In this document: positions 27,195 to 35,670 of the stretch, one piece after another
How the letters are laid out: each line of letters begins with the position of its first letter
Numbering within the stretch: position 1 is the first letter of the stretch
Translations under genes and position numbers: made by a program
Notes under the pieces: generated by a model
Databases searched by the model: none
Seen by the model: the letters and a program-made list of their open reading frames with translations, nothing else
What the model was told of the DNA's origin: nothing
Assembly (NCBI GenBank): GCA_963810555.1
Contig: CAWENX010000007.1
Coordinates: 496,001 to 560,000, forward strand
DNA length: 64,000 nucleotides
Direction of reading: 5' to 3'
Origin: G963677325 sp963810555
GTDB taxonomy: Bacteria; Bacteroidota; Bacteroidia; Bacteroidales; Prolixibacteraceae

Positions 27195-29384
27195 TTATTT
27201 CAGATTGTCTTTTAAAAACTGATCGAGAAGCGAGTACAAATGAAGTCTTGTATTTCCTCCGATAATATTATGGTTTCGGTTTGTATAAATCATTTCCTGG
27301 AACAGAACTCCCGATTGAACCATGGCTTCGCTGAATTCCATTGTGTTCTGAAGATGAACATTATCATCGGCTGAACCGTGAATTAAAAGCAACCTGCCCT
27401 TTATTCCCCCTGCCAGTTTAATTGGTGAATTATCATCATACCCTTCAGGATTCTGACTTAACAATCCCAGATAACGCTCCGAATAAATAGTATCATAATA
27501 ACGAAAGTTAGTGACGGGAGCCACTGCAATGCCTGCCTTGAAAAGAACGCCTCCTTTTGCCATACAAAGCGATGATATAAAACCCCCGTAACTCCAGCCC
27601 CAGATGGCCATTCTTTTGGAATCCACATATGGTTGACGGGCGAAATACTTTGCGGTTTCAATCTGATCGTCCGATTCCAGTTTGCCCAACTGCCCGTAAG
27701 TACATTTCCGGAATTCCTCTCCCCTTGCGCCGGTTCCCCTCGGATCAACACAAACGACCAGATAACCTTCCTGGGCAAGATAATTATACCAGTTTATCCC
27801 ATATTTATCCAACACTTCCTGATCATTTGGCCCGCTGTATTGTGTCATAAACAGCGGGTATTTTGTATCCGGATTAAAATCAGGCGGTTTGACCATCCAT
27901 CCGTTCAATTCAATTCCCTCAGAAGTTTCAAAACTGAAGAACTCTTTTCGCGGTATTTTGTAACCATCGATTCTGTTCTTCAGTTCATTGTTATCTTCGA
28001 GAACCTTGATCTCTTTTCCTTTTATATCATAAAGAGTTACAAGATTAGGGGTTGTCACATTGGTATAAGTGCTGACAAAGTATTTGTAACCTTTGCTGAA
28101 ACGGGCATCACTGATTCCTTTCTTATCCGATAAGGTAACTTTTTTCTTCAAATCAATATGTATCCCGTACACTTCACGCTGCAGAGGGGAAACCTCCGCT
28201 GCCTGATAATAAAACATTCGGGCAACGGGATCATAGCCATAGAATTTCATTACATCGTAATTTCCCTCTGTCAACTTACGGATCTTTACTCCGGCCAGAT
28301 CATACAAATACAGATGCTTGTATCCATCCTGTTCACTGAGTATAACAAAACTCTTGTCGTCAGGAAGAAACTGCAGATTGTCAAGAAAATCGGTTTCAAT
28401 ATACTTTTTATTTTTCTCGGTATAAATTAAACGGGAATCACCTGTATAGGGATTGGCAAATAATAACTCCAGGCGGTTTTGTAAACGGTTCATTCTTAAA
28501 ATTCCAAGATCCTTGCCGCTGTAACGCCACCTGATTCTTGGAATATAAATATCTGTGTCATTGCCGGTATCCATTTGTATACTTTGGCCTGCTTTTAAAT
28601 CGTAAACCCATACGGTCACAACTGAATTCTTTTGGCCTGTTTTCGGATATTTAAACCGGCGCACGCCAGGATAAACGGCGTATTCTTTTAATTCGGGGTC
28701 CTGCCCTTCATACATCATCATTCCATAAAAGGGCACATCCTCTTCATTGAATTTGATGTAAGCCAATTGTTGGCTGTCGGGTGACCATTCAAATGCCTTA
28801 ATAAATTCAAATTCTTCTTCATAGACCCAATCAGGAGCGCCATTGATAATTTTATTTTTCGCTCCGTCAAAGGTGATCTGTCTTTCGGTACCAAACCTGA
28901 GACTCTTAATAAACAGGTTATTATCTCTGAAAAAAGCGACGCGTTCGCCATCAGGAGAAAAAGTGGCAAGCTGCTGCTGACCTTTTGATAATCTTGTCAG
29001 TTCTTTAGATATAAAATTATAGACGAAATAAGTGGCTGTAAACGAACGGCGCCAGATAGGCTGACGGTCAGTCATCAGCAATAATTTGGTTTCATTGCTG
29101 TCAAAAGAATATTCATCAATATATTTTAATGAATCATTTTTCAGTTCGCTGACATCCAGAACAACCCCGATTTCCTTGCCTGTTTTATAACTGTATTTCA
29201 CGATTCGTGTGCCATTATTTTCGAGAAGAGTATAAGAGTTTCCGTCATTCATGGAAGACAAACCATGAATGCTCTTTTGTCTGAATGTGCCTCTGGTAAC
29301 GACATCTTCAAGCGAAATCCTTTGGGCCTGAACCGATAAAAAACAGAGTGCTGACAATAAAAAAACTGATAGTGTTCTGAACAT
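27195..29384 (-). CDS. dipeptidyl peptidase IV, S9 family, exported
   Basis: This 729-aa secreted serine peptidase removes Xaa-Pro dipeptides. The ATG at 29384 begins a clean signal peptide (MFRTLSVFLLSALCFLSVQA) and is preferred over an upstream in-frame ATG. An eight-bladed propeller domain fills roughly residues 40-470, with the substrate-binding EE pair in WVYEEEFEF. The hydrolase domain holds the nucleophile in GWSYGG, the Asp in HGSADDNVH and the His in RNHNIIGG. It is a monocistronic gene with a long divergent spacer to thrS. Confidence 0.93.
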   Translation of the reverse strand: MFRTLSVFLLSALCFLSVQAQRISLEDVVTRGTFRQKSIHGLSSMNDGNSYTLLENNGTRIVKYSYKTGKEIGVVLDVSELKNDSLKYIDEYSFDSNETKLLLMTDRQPIWRRSFTATYFVYNFISKELTRLSKGQQQLATFSPDGERVAFFRDNNLFIKSLRFGTERQITFDGAKNKIINGAPDWVYEEEFEFIKAFEWSPDSQQLAYIKFNEEDVPFYGMMMYEGQDPELKEYAVYPGVRRFKYPKTGQKNSVVTVWVYDLKAGQSIQMDTGNDTDIYIPRIRWRYSGKDLGILRMNRLQNRLELLFANPYTGDSRLIYTEKNKKYIETDFLDNLQFLPDDKSFVILSEQDGYKHLYLYDLAGVKIRKLTEGNYDVMKFYGYDPVARMFYYQAAEVSPLQREVYGIHIDLKKKVTLSDKKGISDARFSKGYKYFVSTYTNVTTPNLVTLYDIKGKEIKVLEDNNELKNRIDGYKIPRKEFFSFETSEGIELNGWMVKPPDFNPDTKYPLFMTQYSGPNDQEVLDKYGINWYNYLAQEGYLVVCVDPRGTGARGEEFRKCTYGQLGKLESDDQIETAKYFARQPYVDSKRMAIWGWSYGGFISSLCMAKGGVLFKAGIAVAPVTNFRYYDTIYSERYLGLLSQNPEGYDDNSPIKLAGGIKGRLLLIHGSADDNVHLQNTMEFSEAMVQSGVLFQEMIYTNRNHNIIGGNTRLHLYSLLDQFLKDNLK

Positions 29385-29497
29385 GATAAAAGGTATTTTA
29401 GAAATATTATTCCAGCTCAAAATTATCAAAAAATCCTGTGACGGGACTGACCAAATGTCATGAAACTAAAATATCGTTAACTGAGAATTCAATATTT

Positions 29498-29527
29498 TTG
29501 AAGAACACATGATAATCATTACTTTTG
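29498..29527 (+). promoter_or_regulatory. promoter of the thrS-infC-rpmI-rplT operon
   Basis: TTTG ending at 29500, a 19-base spacer and TACTTTTG at 29520-29527 match the Bacteroidota promoter form (-33 TTTG, -7 TAnnTTTG). Transcription would start near 29533, leaving a leader of only about 17 bases before the thrS start, so a long T-box or L20-type leader is not expected. Confidence 0.65.
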
Positions 29528-29549
29528 CATCTTCTTAAAAAGAACATTA

Positions 29550-31518
29550 ATGATAAGGATTACTTTTCCGGATAGTTCAGTAAAAGAATTTAATAAGGGG
29601 ATTACGGGACTTGAAATTGCTGAAGCGATCAGCAGCCGTCTTGCCAATGAAGTGCTTTCTGTTTCGGTTAATGGAGAGGTCTGGGATCTTACACGAAAGA
29701 TAAACTCTGATGCAAAAATTAAATTGCACGTTTGGGATGACCCTGAAGGACGTGAAACTTTCTGGCATTCCTCTGCTCATATGATGGCTGAAGCTATCGA
29801 ATCCATTTATCCGGGAACGAAATTCGGTATTGGCCCATCGATTGATAATGGATTTTATTATGATATTGATCTGCCTGATGGTCTGACATTAACTGATAAA
29901 GACCTTGCTGCAATCGAGCAAAAAATGATGGACGAGGCAAGAGCTAAATCAGATATTATAAGAAAAGAAATATCAAAAGCCGATGCTCTGAAACTGTTTT
30001 CGGAAAAGAACGATCCTTATAAGCTGGAATTAATTTCAGACCTTGCTGATGGAACCATTACCTTGTACAGCCAGGGAAACTTTACTGATCTTTGCCGTGG
30101 ACCGCATCTCCCAAATACCGGTTACATAAAAGCAGTAAAACTTACCAGCATTGCCGGAGCCTACTGGCGTGGAAACGAGAAAAATAAAATGCTTACGCGT
30201 GTTTACGGAATTACATTCCCGAAGCAAAAAATGCTGAATGATTACCTCGTCATGCTTGAAGAAGCTAAAAAACGGGATCACAGGAAGATAGGAAAGGAAA
30301 TGGAACTTTTCCTCTTATCTCAGAACGTGGGTCTTGGGCTTGCCGATGTGGTTACCCAAAGGCACCATGCTTCGTGAACAACTGGAAATGTTTTTGAAGA
30401 AAGTGCAAAAAAGGTTTGGTTACGAACAGGTTATCACTCCTCATATCGGGGATGTGAATCTTTATAAAACATCGGGGCATTACCAGAAATACGGTAAAGA
30501 TTCATTTCAGCCGATAACACACTCCTACTGAAGGTGAGGAATATATGCTGAAACCCATGAACTGCCCGCATCATTGTGAAATATACAGTTCCAAGCCACG
30601 TTCATATAAAGATTTACCCATCCGTATGGCCGAATTCGGAACTGTTTATCGTTATGAACAGAGTGGTGAACTTCATGGTTTAACACGTGTACGGGGATTT
30701 ACACAGGATGATGCCCATATTTTTTGCCGCCCCGATCAGTTAAAAGAGGAATTTCTGAAGGTAATCGATATTATTTTCATTATTTTCAAAGCCTTGGATT
30801 TTAAGGATTATACAGCACAAATTTCATTACGTGATCCGGCCAATAAAGAGAAATATATCGGATCGGATGAAAACTGGGAAAAAGCAGAACAGCGCTATAA
30901 TTGAGGCCTGCGAAGAAAAAGGATTGAAAACGATTACTGTAATGGGAGAAGCCGCATTTTATGGTCCGAAGCTCGATTTTATGATCAAAGATGCTCTTGG
31001 GAAGAAGCTGGCAGTTGGGAACAATCCAGGTGGATTATAATCTTCCGGAACGTTTTGAACTTGAATATATCGGGGCTGATGATCAAACGCCACGGCCGGT
31101 TATGATTCACAGGGCTCCTTTCGGTTCAATGGAACGCTTTGTGGCAGTGTTGATTGAACATACTGCCGGAAAATTTCCGTTATGGCTTACTCCTGATCAG
31201 GCGGTTATTTTGCCGATAAGTGAAAAGTATAATGATTATGCTGAAAAAGTTTCAAATTTTCTAAATAATTCCGATATTCGCACCGTAATTGACGACCGTA
31301 ACGAAAAGATTGGTAGAAAGATCCGTGACAATGAGTTGAAAAGAATACCTTATCTTTTGATTGTCGGTGAGAAAGAAGTTGAAAACAATACAGTTTCTGT
31401 ACGCAGGCAAGGAGAAGGAGATCAGGGATCGATGGCTTTAGACGAATTTACGGATTTCATTTTGAAACAAGTTCGGGAACAGTTGTCAAAAGCTTATAAT
31501 CAGAATATTTTAAACTAA
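29550..31518 (+). CDS. thrS: threonyl-tRNA synthetase, broken by four +1 frameshifts
   Basis: ThrRS charges tRNA-Thr. The TGS domain opens the protein, followed by the editing domain with HSSAHMMAEA and the class II core. Catalytic zinc ligands are visible in MLKPMNCPHHCEIY and motif 2 in TVYRYEQSGE; the anticodon-binding domain ends the chain (QAVILPISEKYNDYA). The frame is broken at about 30342 (extra G), 30519-30528, 30890-30894 and 31000-31006, each repaired by removing one base (for example LGLPMWLPKGT across the first). The rebuilt protein is about 655 aa, normal length. Four breaks in an essential gene suggest base-calling error. Confidence 0.9.
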
Positions 31519-31580
31519 AAAAGGAGGATTTAGCCATAGTAATTATTAAGGGACAAAGGGCAAAAGAGGAAGAAAAATAT

Positions 31581-32087
31581 ATGCATCGGATCAATCACCA
31601 TATTCGGGTTCCCGAAGTCAGATTAGTTGGTGATAACATTGAAAATCCAGGTATTGTAAGGACTCAGGATGCCCTGAGGAAAGCTGATGAACTTGAACTT
31701 GATCTGGTAGAAATTTCGCCAAATGCAAATCCGCCAGTCTGCAGGATAATTGATTATCAGAAATTTCTTTATACCCAAAAGAAAAAACAAAAGGAATTAA
31801 AGGCTAAAGCATCCAAAATTATTCTAAAAGAGATCCGTTTTGGTCCAAATACTGATGACCATGATTTTAACTTTAAGTTAAAACATGCTGAGAAATTTCT
31901 TCAGGAAGGAGCGAAAGTAAAAGCGTATGTTTTTTTTAAGGGAAGGTCGATATTATATAACGAGCAGGGTGAGATACTTCTTTTGCGCTTTGCCAATGCT
32001 CTTGAGGAAGTTGGAAAAGTGGATCAATTGCCAAAGCTTGAAGGGAAAAGAATGATAATGTTAATTTCGCCGAAAAAGAAAAAATGA
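31581..32087 (+). CDS. infC: translation initiation factor IF-3
   Basis: IF-3 binds the 30S subunit and checks start codons. Marks are RINHHIRVPEVRLVGDN, LDLVEISPNANPPVCRIIDY and the C-terminal domain with EIRFGPNTDDHDFNFKLKHA. The listed ATG is the first ATG in frame, but the frame continues upstream as AIVIIKGQRAKEEEKY to GCC at 31533, directly after a strong GGAGG at 31523-31527. The true start is therefore probably near 31533-31547: an AUA or AUU codon as in the E. coli gene, or an ATG lost by a 2-base deletion in TTTA-GCC. Confidence 0.93.
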   Translation: MHRINHHIRVPEVRLVGDNIENPGIVRTQDALRKADELELDLVEISPNANPPVCRIIDYQKFLYTQKKKQKELKAKASKIILKEIRFGPNTDDHDFNFKLKHAEKFLQEGAKVKAYVFFKGRSILYNEQGEILLLRFANALEEVGKVDQLPKLEGKRMIMLISPKKKK

Positions 32088-32240
32088 ATTTAGGCTATCA
32101 GGCTGAAGACTATTAGGCCTTATGAAGTAATCAGTGATCAGTAATGAGTAAACAGCGAACTATGAAACTCTGAAACCCTACAGCCTACAGCCCACAGTCG
32201 ATCGTCTTAATTCTTAATTCTTAATTCTTAATAAAAAAAG

Positions 32241-32438
32241 ATGCCTAAAATGAAGTCAAATTCCGGAGCCAAGAAACGTTTCAGGCTTACCGGAACAGGG
32301 AAAATCAAAAGGAAACATGCTTATCACAGTCATATTCTGACTAAAAAAAGCACTAAACGCAAGAGAAATCTTACCTACTGGGGAACGGTTGAATCCGTTG
32401 ATACAAATCACGTAAAACGGCTTCTTGCAATGAGGTAA
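32241..32438 (+). CDS. rpmI: 50S ribosomal protein L35
   Basis: This 65-aa basic protein begins PKMKSNSGAKKRFRLTGTGK and ends HVKRLLAM, a complete L35. It is part of the conserved order thrS-infC-rpmI-rplT. The 153-base gap to infC is longer than usual and filled with the words GAAACTCTGAAACCC and TTCTTAATTCTTAATTC. Confidence 0.97.
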   Translation: MPKMKSNSGAKKRFRLTGTGKIKRKHAYHSHILTKKSTKRKRNLTYWGTVESVDTNHVKRLLAMR

Positions 32439-32440
32439 AA

Positions 32441-32469
32441 GCAGAGACAAGGCATTGCCTTATCTGTGC
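32441..32469. repeat. GCAGAGACAAGGCA palindrome between rpmI and rplT
   Basis: GCAGAGACAAGGCA is followed by its near-complement TTGCCTTATCTGTGC, a 29-base imperfect palindrome starting 2 bases after the rpmI stop. It shares the outer GNAGAGAC arm with the palindromes at 11098 and 27165 and matches 53650-53677 more fully. It could form a hairpin in the operon mRNA. Confidence 0.7.
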
Positions 32470-32649
32470 AAAAGAGAGAAAATGAAGTTTAACCGGGTAA
32501 TGAGCAGACAAGAGCCTCTTTAATAATGAAGGAATAAAAGAATGAAAGAGTGAAAGAATAAAAAATCAATACCAATTTATTCCTTAATTCCTTAAATTTT
32601 AATTCTTTAATTAAATTGTGGGCCGCCATTATTCAAAAAAGACAAAAAA

Positions 32650-32994
32650 ATGCCAAGATCAGTAAATCATGCAGCATCAAAAGCACGGAGGAAAAAACTC
32701 CTTCTGCTTACCAGAGGGTACTTTGGTTCAAGAAAGAATGTCTGGACGGTTGCCAAAAACACATACGAAAAAGGATTACAGTATGCGTACCGTGACAGAA
32801 AGAACAAGAAAAGATTATTCCGTGGATTGTGGATTCAGAGAATTAATGCAGCAGTCCGTAATGAAGGCCTTTCCTACTCGCAGTTTATGGGTAAAATGAA
32901 AGCAGCAAATATTGACATCAACAGAAAGGTACTGGCCGATTTGGCGATGAATAATCCTGCTGCCTTCAGCGCAATTGTAGAGAAGGTGAAATAA
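32650..32994 (+). CDS. rplT: 50S ribosomal protein L20
   Basis: This 114-aa protein has the L20 start PRSVNHAASKARRKKLLLLT, the middle QYAYRDRKNKKRLFRGLWIQR and the closing NPAAFSAIVEKVK. L20 is an early 23S rRNA-binding assembly protein and in other bacteria represses its own operon. The 211-base gap to rpmI holds a palindrome and reiterated AAAGAATGAAAGAG words, so L20 translation is probably not tightly coupled to L35 here. Confidence 0.97.
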   Translation: MPRSVNHAASKARRKKLLLLTRGYFGSRKNVWTVAKNTYEKGLQYAYRDRKNKKRLFRGLWIQRINAAVRNEGLSYSQFMGKMKAANIDINRKVLADLAMNNPAAFSAIVEKVK

Positions 32995-33020
32995 TTAGAA
33001 ATTAAGGCGAAATTAATAAG

Positions 33021-33047
33021 AAAAGGAGACCATCAGGTTTCCTTTTT
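33021..33047 (+). terminator. terminator of the thrS-rplT operon
   Basis: AAAAGGAGACC pairs with GGTTTCCTTTT around the loop ATCA and leads into TTTTTTATTT, 26 bases past the rplT stop codon. Confidence 0.82.
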
Positions 33048-33286
33048 TTATTTATTTCTGCTAAGCAAAATGTTATAAAAATGAATTATAAAACGATAAC
33101 GAACCTGGCACAAACCAAATATGAAGGAAATATGACCATAATCCGGTTAGAAAGTTTACAAAAAGTGGATTAATAATCAAGTTCAAATCTAATTTTATGA
33201 GAAAATGTCAAATAAATTAACAATTTCGGTAGGGTAAAATCTTTACTTTGCGGTTAGTGATTGAATAAATATTAAAACACACAAAT

Positions 33287-34189
33287 ATGAAAAATTTAAT
33301 CCATGTATTGTTGATTGTTACCGGACTTGCCATGTTCTCCTGTTCGAAAAGTGATTCCGGTTTTCAAAATGTAACTTTAAAGACTCCCGTTGATCAGTTG
33401 GTTCAGAAAGACGGGAATGTAGACAATTTTGTTGAAGCGGCTGATTACGAGGCTGACCTGTTTGCTATGGGTGAAGGGGAGTTGTCCACTTACTCCACGA
33501 AAAGCGCGACGATCGGCATGAATAATATGTTCCGTAATATGTTTGAGCATCATCTCAAATTCAGAATGCGTTACAGGAATGGTTACGGCCCGGATATCGA
33601 CCTTACGACGATGAACGGCGGATTCCCCAAGACAATTGTCCTGAATTACGGTGACAGCACTGCTTTGGCAAACGGACGTATACTCAGCGGGATGATCACC
33701 ATTTATCTTTCAGGGCCGGATTCCGTCAGTGGAAATACAAGGACGGTTACGTATGAAAATTTTTCAAATGGATATTCCACTATTTCAGGTACATCAACGA
33801 AAACTTGTCTCAGAAATTCAATCCAAAGGCAATTTTCATTATCAAGCAATCTTACAATAACCTTTGCGGATTCAACTTCAATGAATCGTACAGCGGAAAA
33901 AAATATCACATGGGTTGCGGGAGCAGAGACACAGTTTGACCCCTCTGATGATGTAATTGAGATCACCGGATTAATTCAGGTTACTGACAGAAAGGGAAAT
34001 GAATATTTAAAAACCATCACTTCACCTTTGGTAAAAACAGGGGAGTGCAGATTTATCACTAAGGGAACCATTGAATTTAAAACGAGTACAGGAAAATTTG
34101 CCACCCTTGATTTCGGAAACGGCGATTGTGATAATGTTGCAACTGTCACAACAGCAGACGGCAGCAAAGAGATTATACTGGGCTTTTAA
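33287..34189 (+). CDS. hypothetical lipoprotein, paralogue A flanking the signalling operon
   Basis: The 300-aa product has a lipobox (IVTGLAMFSC, Cys near residue 19). The mature part is Ser/Thr- and Gly-rich and beta-type. Its C-terminus (ECRFITKGTIEFK, then ATLDFGNGDCDNVAT) matches the C-terminus of the lipoprotein at 38294 (ACRWFDSGTIVV, ATIDFGDGTCDNKAT) in order and spacing. The two paralogues bracket the sigma/FecR/TonB-receptor operon, which suggests they belong to the same surface system. The family has no function known to me. Confidence 0.8.
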   Translation: MKNLIHVLLIVTGLAMFSCSKSDSGFQNVTLKTPVDQLVQKDGNVDNFVEAADYEADLFAMGEGELSTYSTKSATIGMNNMFRNMFEHHLKFRMRYRNGYGPDIDLTTMNGGFPKTIVLNYGDSTALANGRILSGMITIYLSGPDSVSGNTRTVTYENFSNGYSTISGTSTKTCLRNSIQRQFSLSSNLTITFADSTSMNRTAEKNITWVAGAETQFDPSDDVIEITGLIQVTDRKGNEYLKTITSPLVKTGECRFITKGTIEFKTSTGKFATLDFGNGDCDNVATVTTADGSKEIILGF

Positions 34190-34214
34190 GGATTCCAAAG
34201 CGTTCATTATGAAT

Positions 34215-34249
34215 GAGTCTTCGATAATCAATCTGATCTTCGAAGACTC
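34215..34249 (+). terminator. stem-loop between lipoprotein A and the sigma factor gene
   Basis: GAGTCTTCGA (34215-34224) and TCGAAGACTC (34240-34249) form a perfect 10-bp stem with a 15-base loop. A T-rich run starts only about 18 bases later, so this may be a weak terminator or attenuator ahead of the sigma gene. Confidence 0.5.
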
Positions 34250-34305
34250 GTTTCTCATTAGTGAACCATTTTTTTATTTTTGTTCCAAACTAAAGCTGAG
34301 TTAAC

Positions 34306-34797
34306 TTGACGCAGGAGGAATTCAAAAATACGTTTGACAATCATTTTGAAGCCGTTCGTAACTATATTTATTATCGCTCAGGCGACAAAGAGCTTGCAAA
34401 TGACATAGCACAAGACACATTTTTGCGGTTTTGGGAAAAAATGTCGGCAAAGAATGAAGAGGATGGAAATGCCAAAGGGCTTCTCTATAAAATTGCAGGA
34501 GACATCTTCGTCAGTTCACACCGGAAAAAAAAAGTGTCCATGAAGTACAGGGTTCTTACAAATAACGAGGAATTTTATCATAGTCCTGAAGAACAATTGA
34601 CATACAAAGAGTTAACAAAGACTTATGAAGATGCACTGGTAAGCCTTCCCGAAAAACAACGTGCTGTATTTCTGTTACATCGAATGGACGGATTAAAATA
34701 TCATGAAATAGCACTGAATTTGGGAATCAGCATCAAAGCAGTCGAAAAACGGATGAAGAATGCGCTGGAATATTTGAGAAAGTCTATTGATTATTAA
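34306..34797 (+). CDS. ECF-type RNA polymerase sigma factor
   Basis: This 163-aa sigma-70 family protein has region 2 (NHFEAVRNYIYYRSGDKELA, DIAQDTFLRFWE) and region 4 (LPEKQRAVFLLHRMDGLKYH, EIALNLGISIKAVEKRM). It would direct polymerase to the receptor operon and perhaps the lipoprotein genes. A TTG start at 34306 is forced: an in-frame stop lies at 34297-34299 and the first ATG downstream would remove region 2. Its stop codon directly abuts the FecR start codon. Confidence 0.92.
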   Translation: MTQEEFKNTFDNHFEAVRNYIYYRSGDKELANDIAQDTFLRFWEKMSAKNEEDGNAKGLLYKIAGDIFVSSHRKKKVSMKYRVLTNNEEFYHSPEEQLTYKELTKTYEDALVSLPEKQRAVFLLHRMDGLKYHEIALNLGISIKAVEKRMKNALEYLRKSIDY

Positions 34798-35664
34798 ATG
34801 GGAACTAAAGGGAAATATTTTATTCACAGATCAGAAGATGATTTAATATCCAGACTCCCCGGGATAGATTTAAATTATTCAACTTCCAGGGAAGAGGCCT
34901 GGGAAAGGATATCGGCAAGGATTGAAACGAGAAATTTCCGGTCACAACAGAAATTCACTCTTATCAATTATAAATTTGCCCTTGCTGCATCGATCCTTCT
35001 GATACTGGGAATTACAGCTTTCTTAAGATTTTATACGACTACTACACATTGTCCTGCAGGTCAACATCTTAGTTTATCCTTACCGGACGATTCACAAGTG
35101 GAACTGAATGCTCAATCCACGATCAAATATCACCCTTACCGGATGAAATACGATAGGACCGTTACCCTTGAGGGTGAAGCTTATTTTAAAGTTAAGCCGG
35201 GGACAAGGTTCAAAGTTGAATCAACACGCGGGGAAACTGTTGTTTTAGGTACATCATTTAATATCTATGCAAGAGAGGAAAACTACAATGTTTCCTGTTT
35301 CACCGGCAAAGTAAAGGTAATATCAGCATTAAACAAAGAATCCGTTATTCTTCATGCAGACCAACAGGCAATTATCCAAACGGACGGATCGATCAAATTT
35401 ATTCAGTCGCCAAATATCAATGCCAATAAATCATGGACCGAGAACATGTTTATTTTTACGGGAACACCTTTAATCTCCGTAATCCGGGAAATTGAAAGAC
35501 AATACAATATTAAAATCAAAATAAAAGGTAATTATAATCTGTTTTATACCGGAAATTTTAATAAATCAGACTCTGAAAAAGAAGTTCTTGATTTGGTTTG
35601 TACATCTCTGCAACTTAAATTTGAGACTTTATCAAACGGAGAGTATCTGATTTATAAAAACTGA
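34798..35664 (+). CDS. FecR-family anti-sigma factor
   Basis: This 288-aa protein is an inner-membrane anti-sigma regulator. A cytoplasmic N-terminus is followed by one membrane helix (FALAASILLILGITAFLRF, about residues 60-78). The periplasmic FecR domain (SLSLPDDSQVELNAQSTIKY, VTLEGEAYFKV) and a C-terminal DUF4974 (MFIFTGTPLISVIREIERQY) complete it. The periplasmic part would contact the STN domain of the receptor encoded next. The ATG follows the sigma stop with no gap. Confidence 0.92.
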   Translation: MGTKGKYFIHRSEDDLISRLPGIDLNYSTSREEAWERISARIETRNFRSQQKFTLINYKFALAASILLILGITAFLRFYTTTTHCPAGQHLSLSLPDDSQVELNAQSTIKYHPYRMKYDRTVTLEGEAYFKVKPGTRFKVESTRGETVVLGTSFNIYAREENYNVSCFTGKVKVISALNKESVILHADQQAIIQTDGSIKFIQSPNINANKSWTENMFIFTGTPLISVIREIERQYNIKIKIKGNYNLFYTGNFNKSDSEKEVLDLVCTSLQLKFETLSNGEYLIYKN

Positions 35665-35670
35665 AGGTAA

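Noticed and set aside
29550..31518. Programmed ribosomal frameshifting in thrS
   Set aside because: Four separate +1 events without slippery sites or stimulating structures are not credible as programmed; inserted bases explain all.
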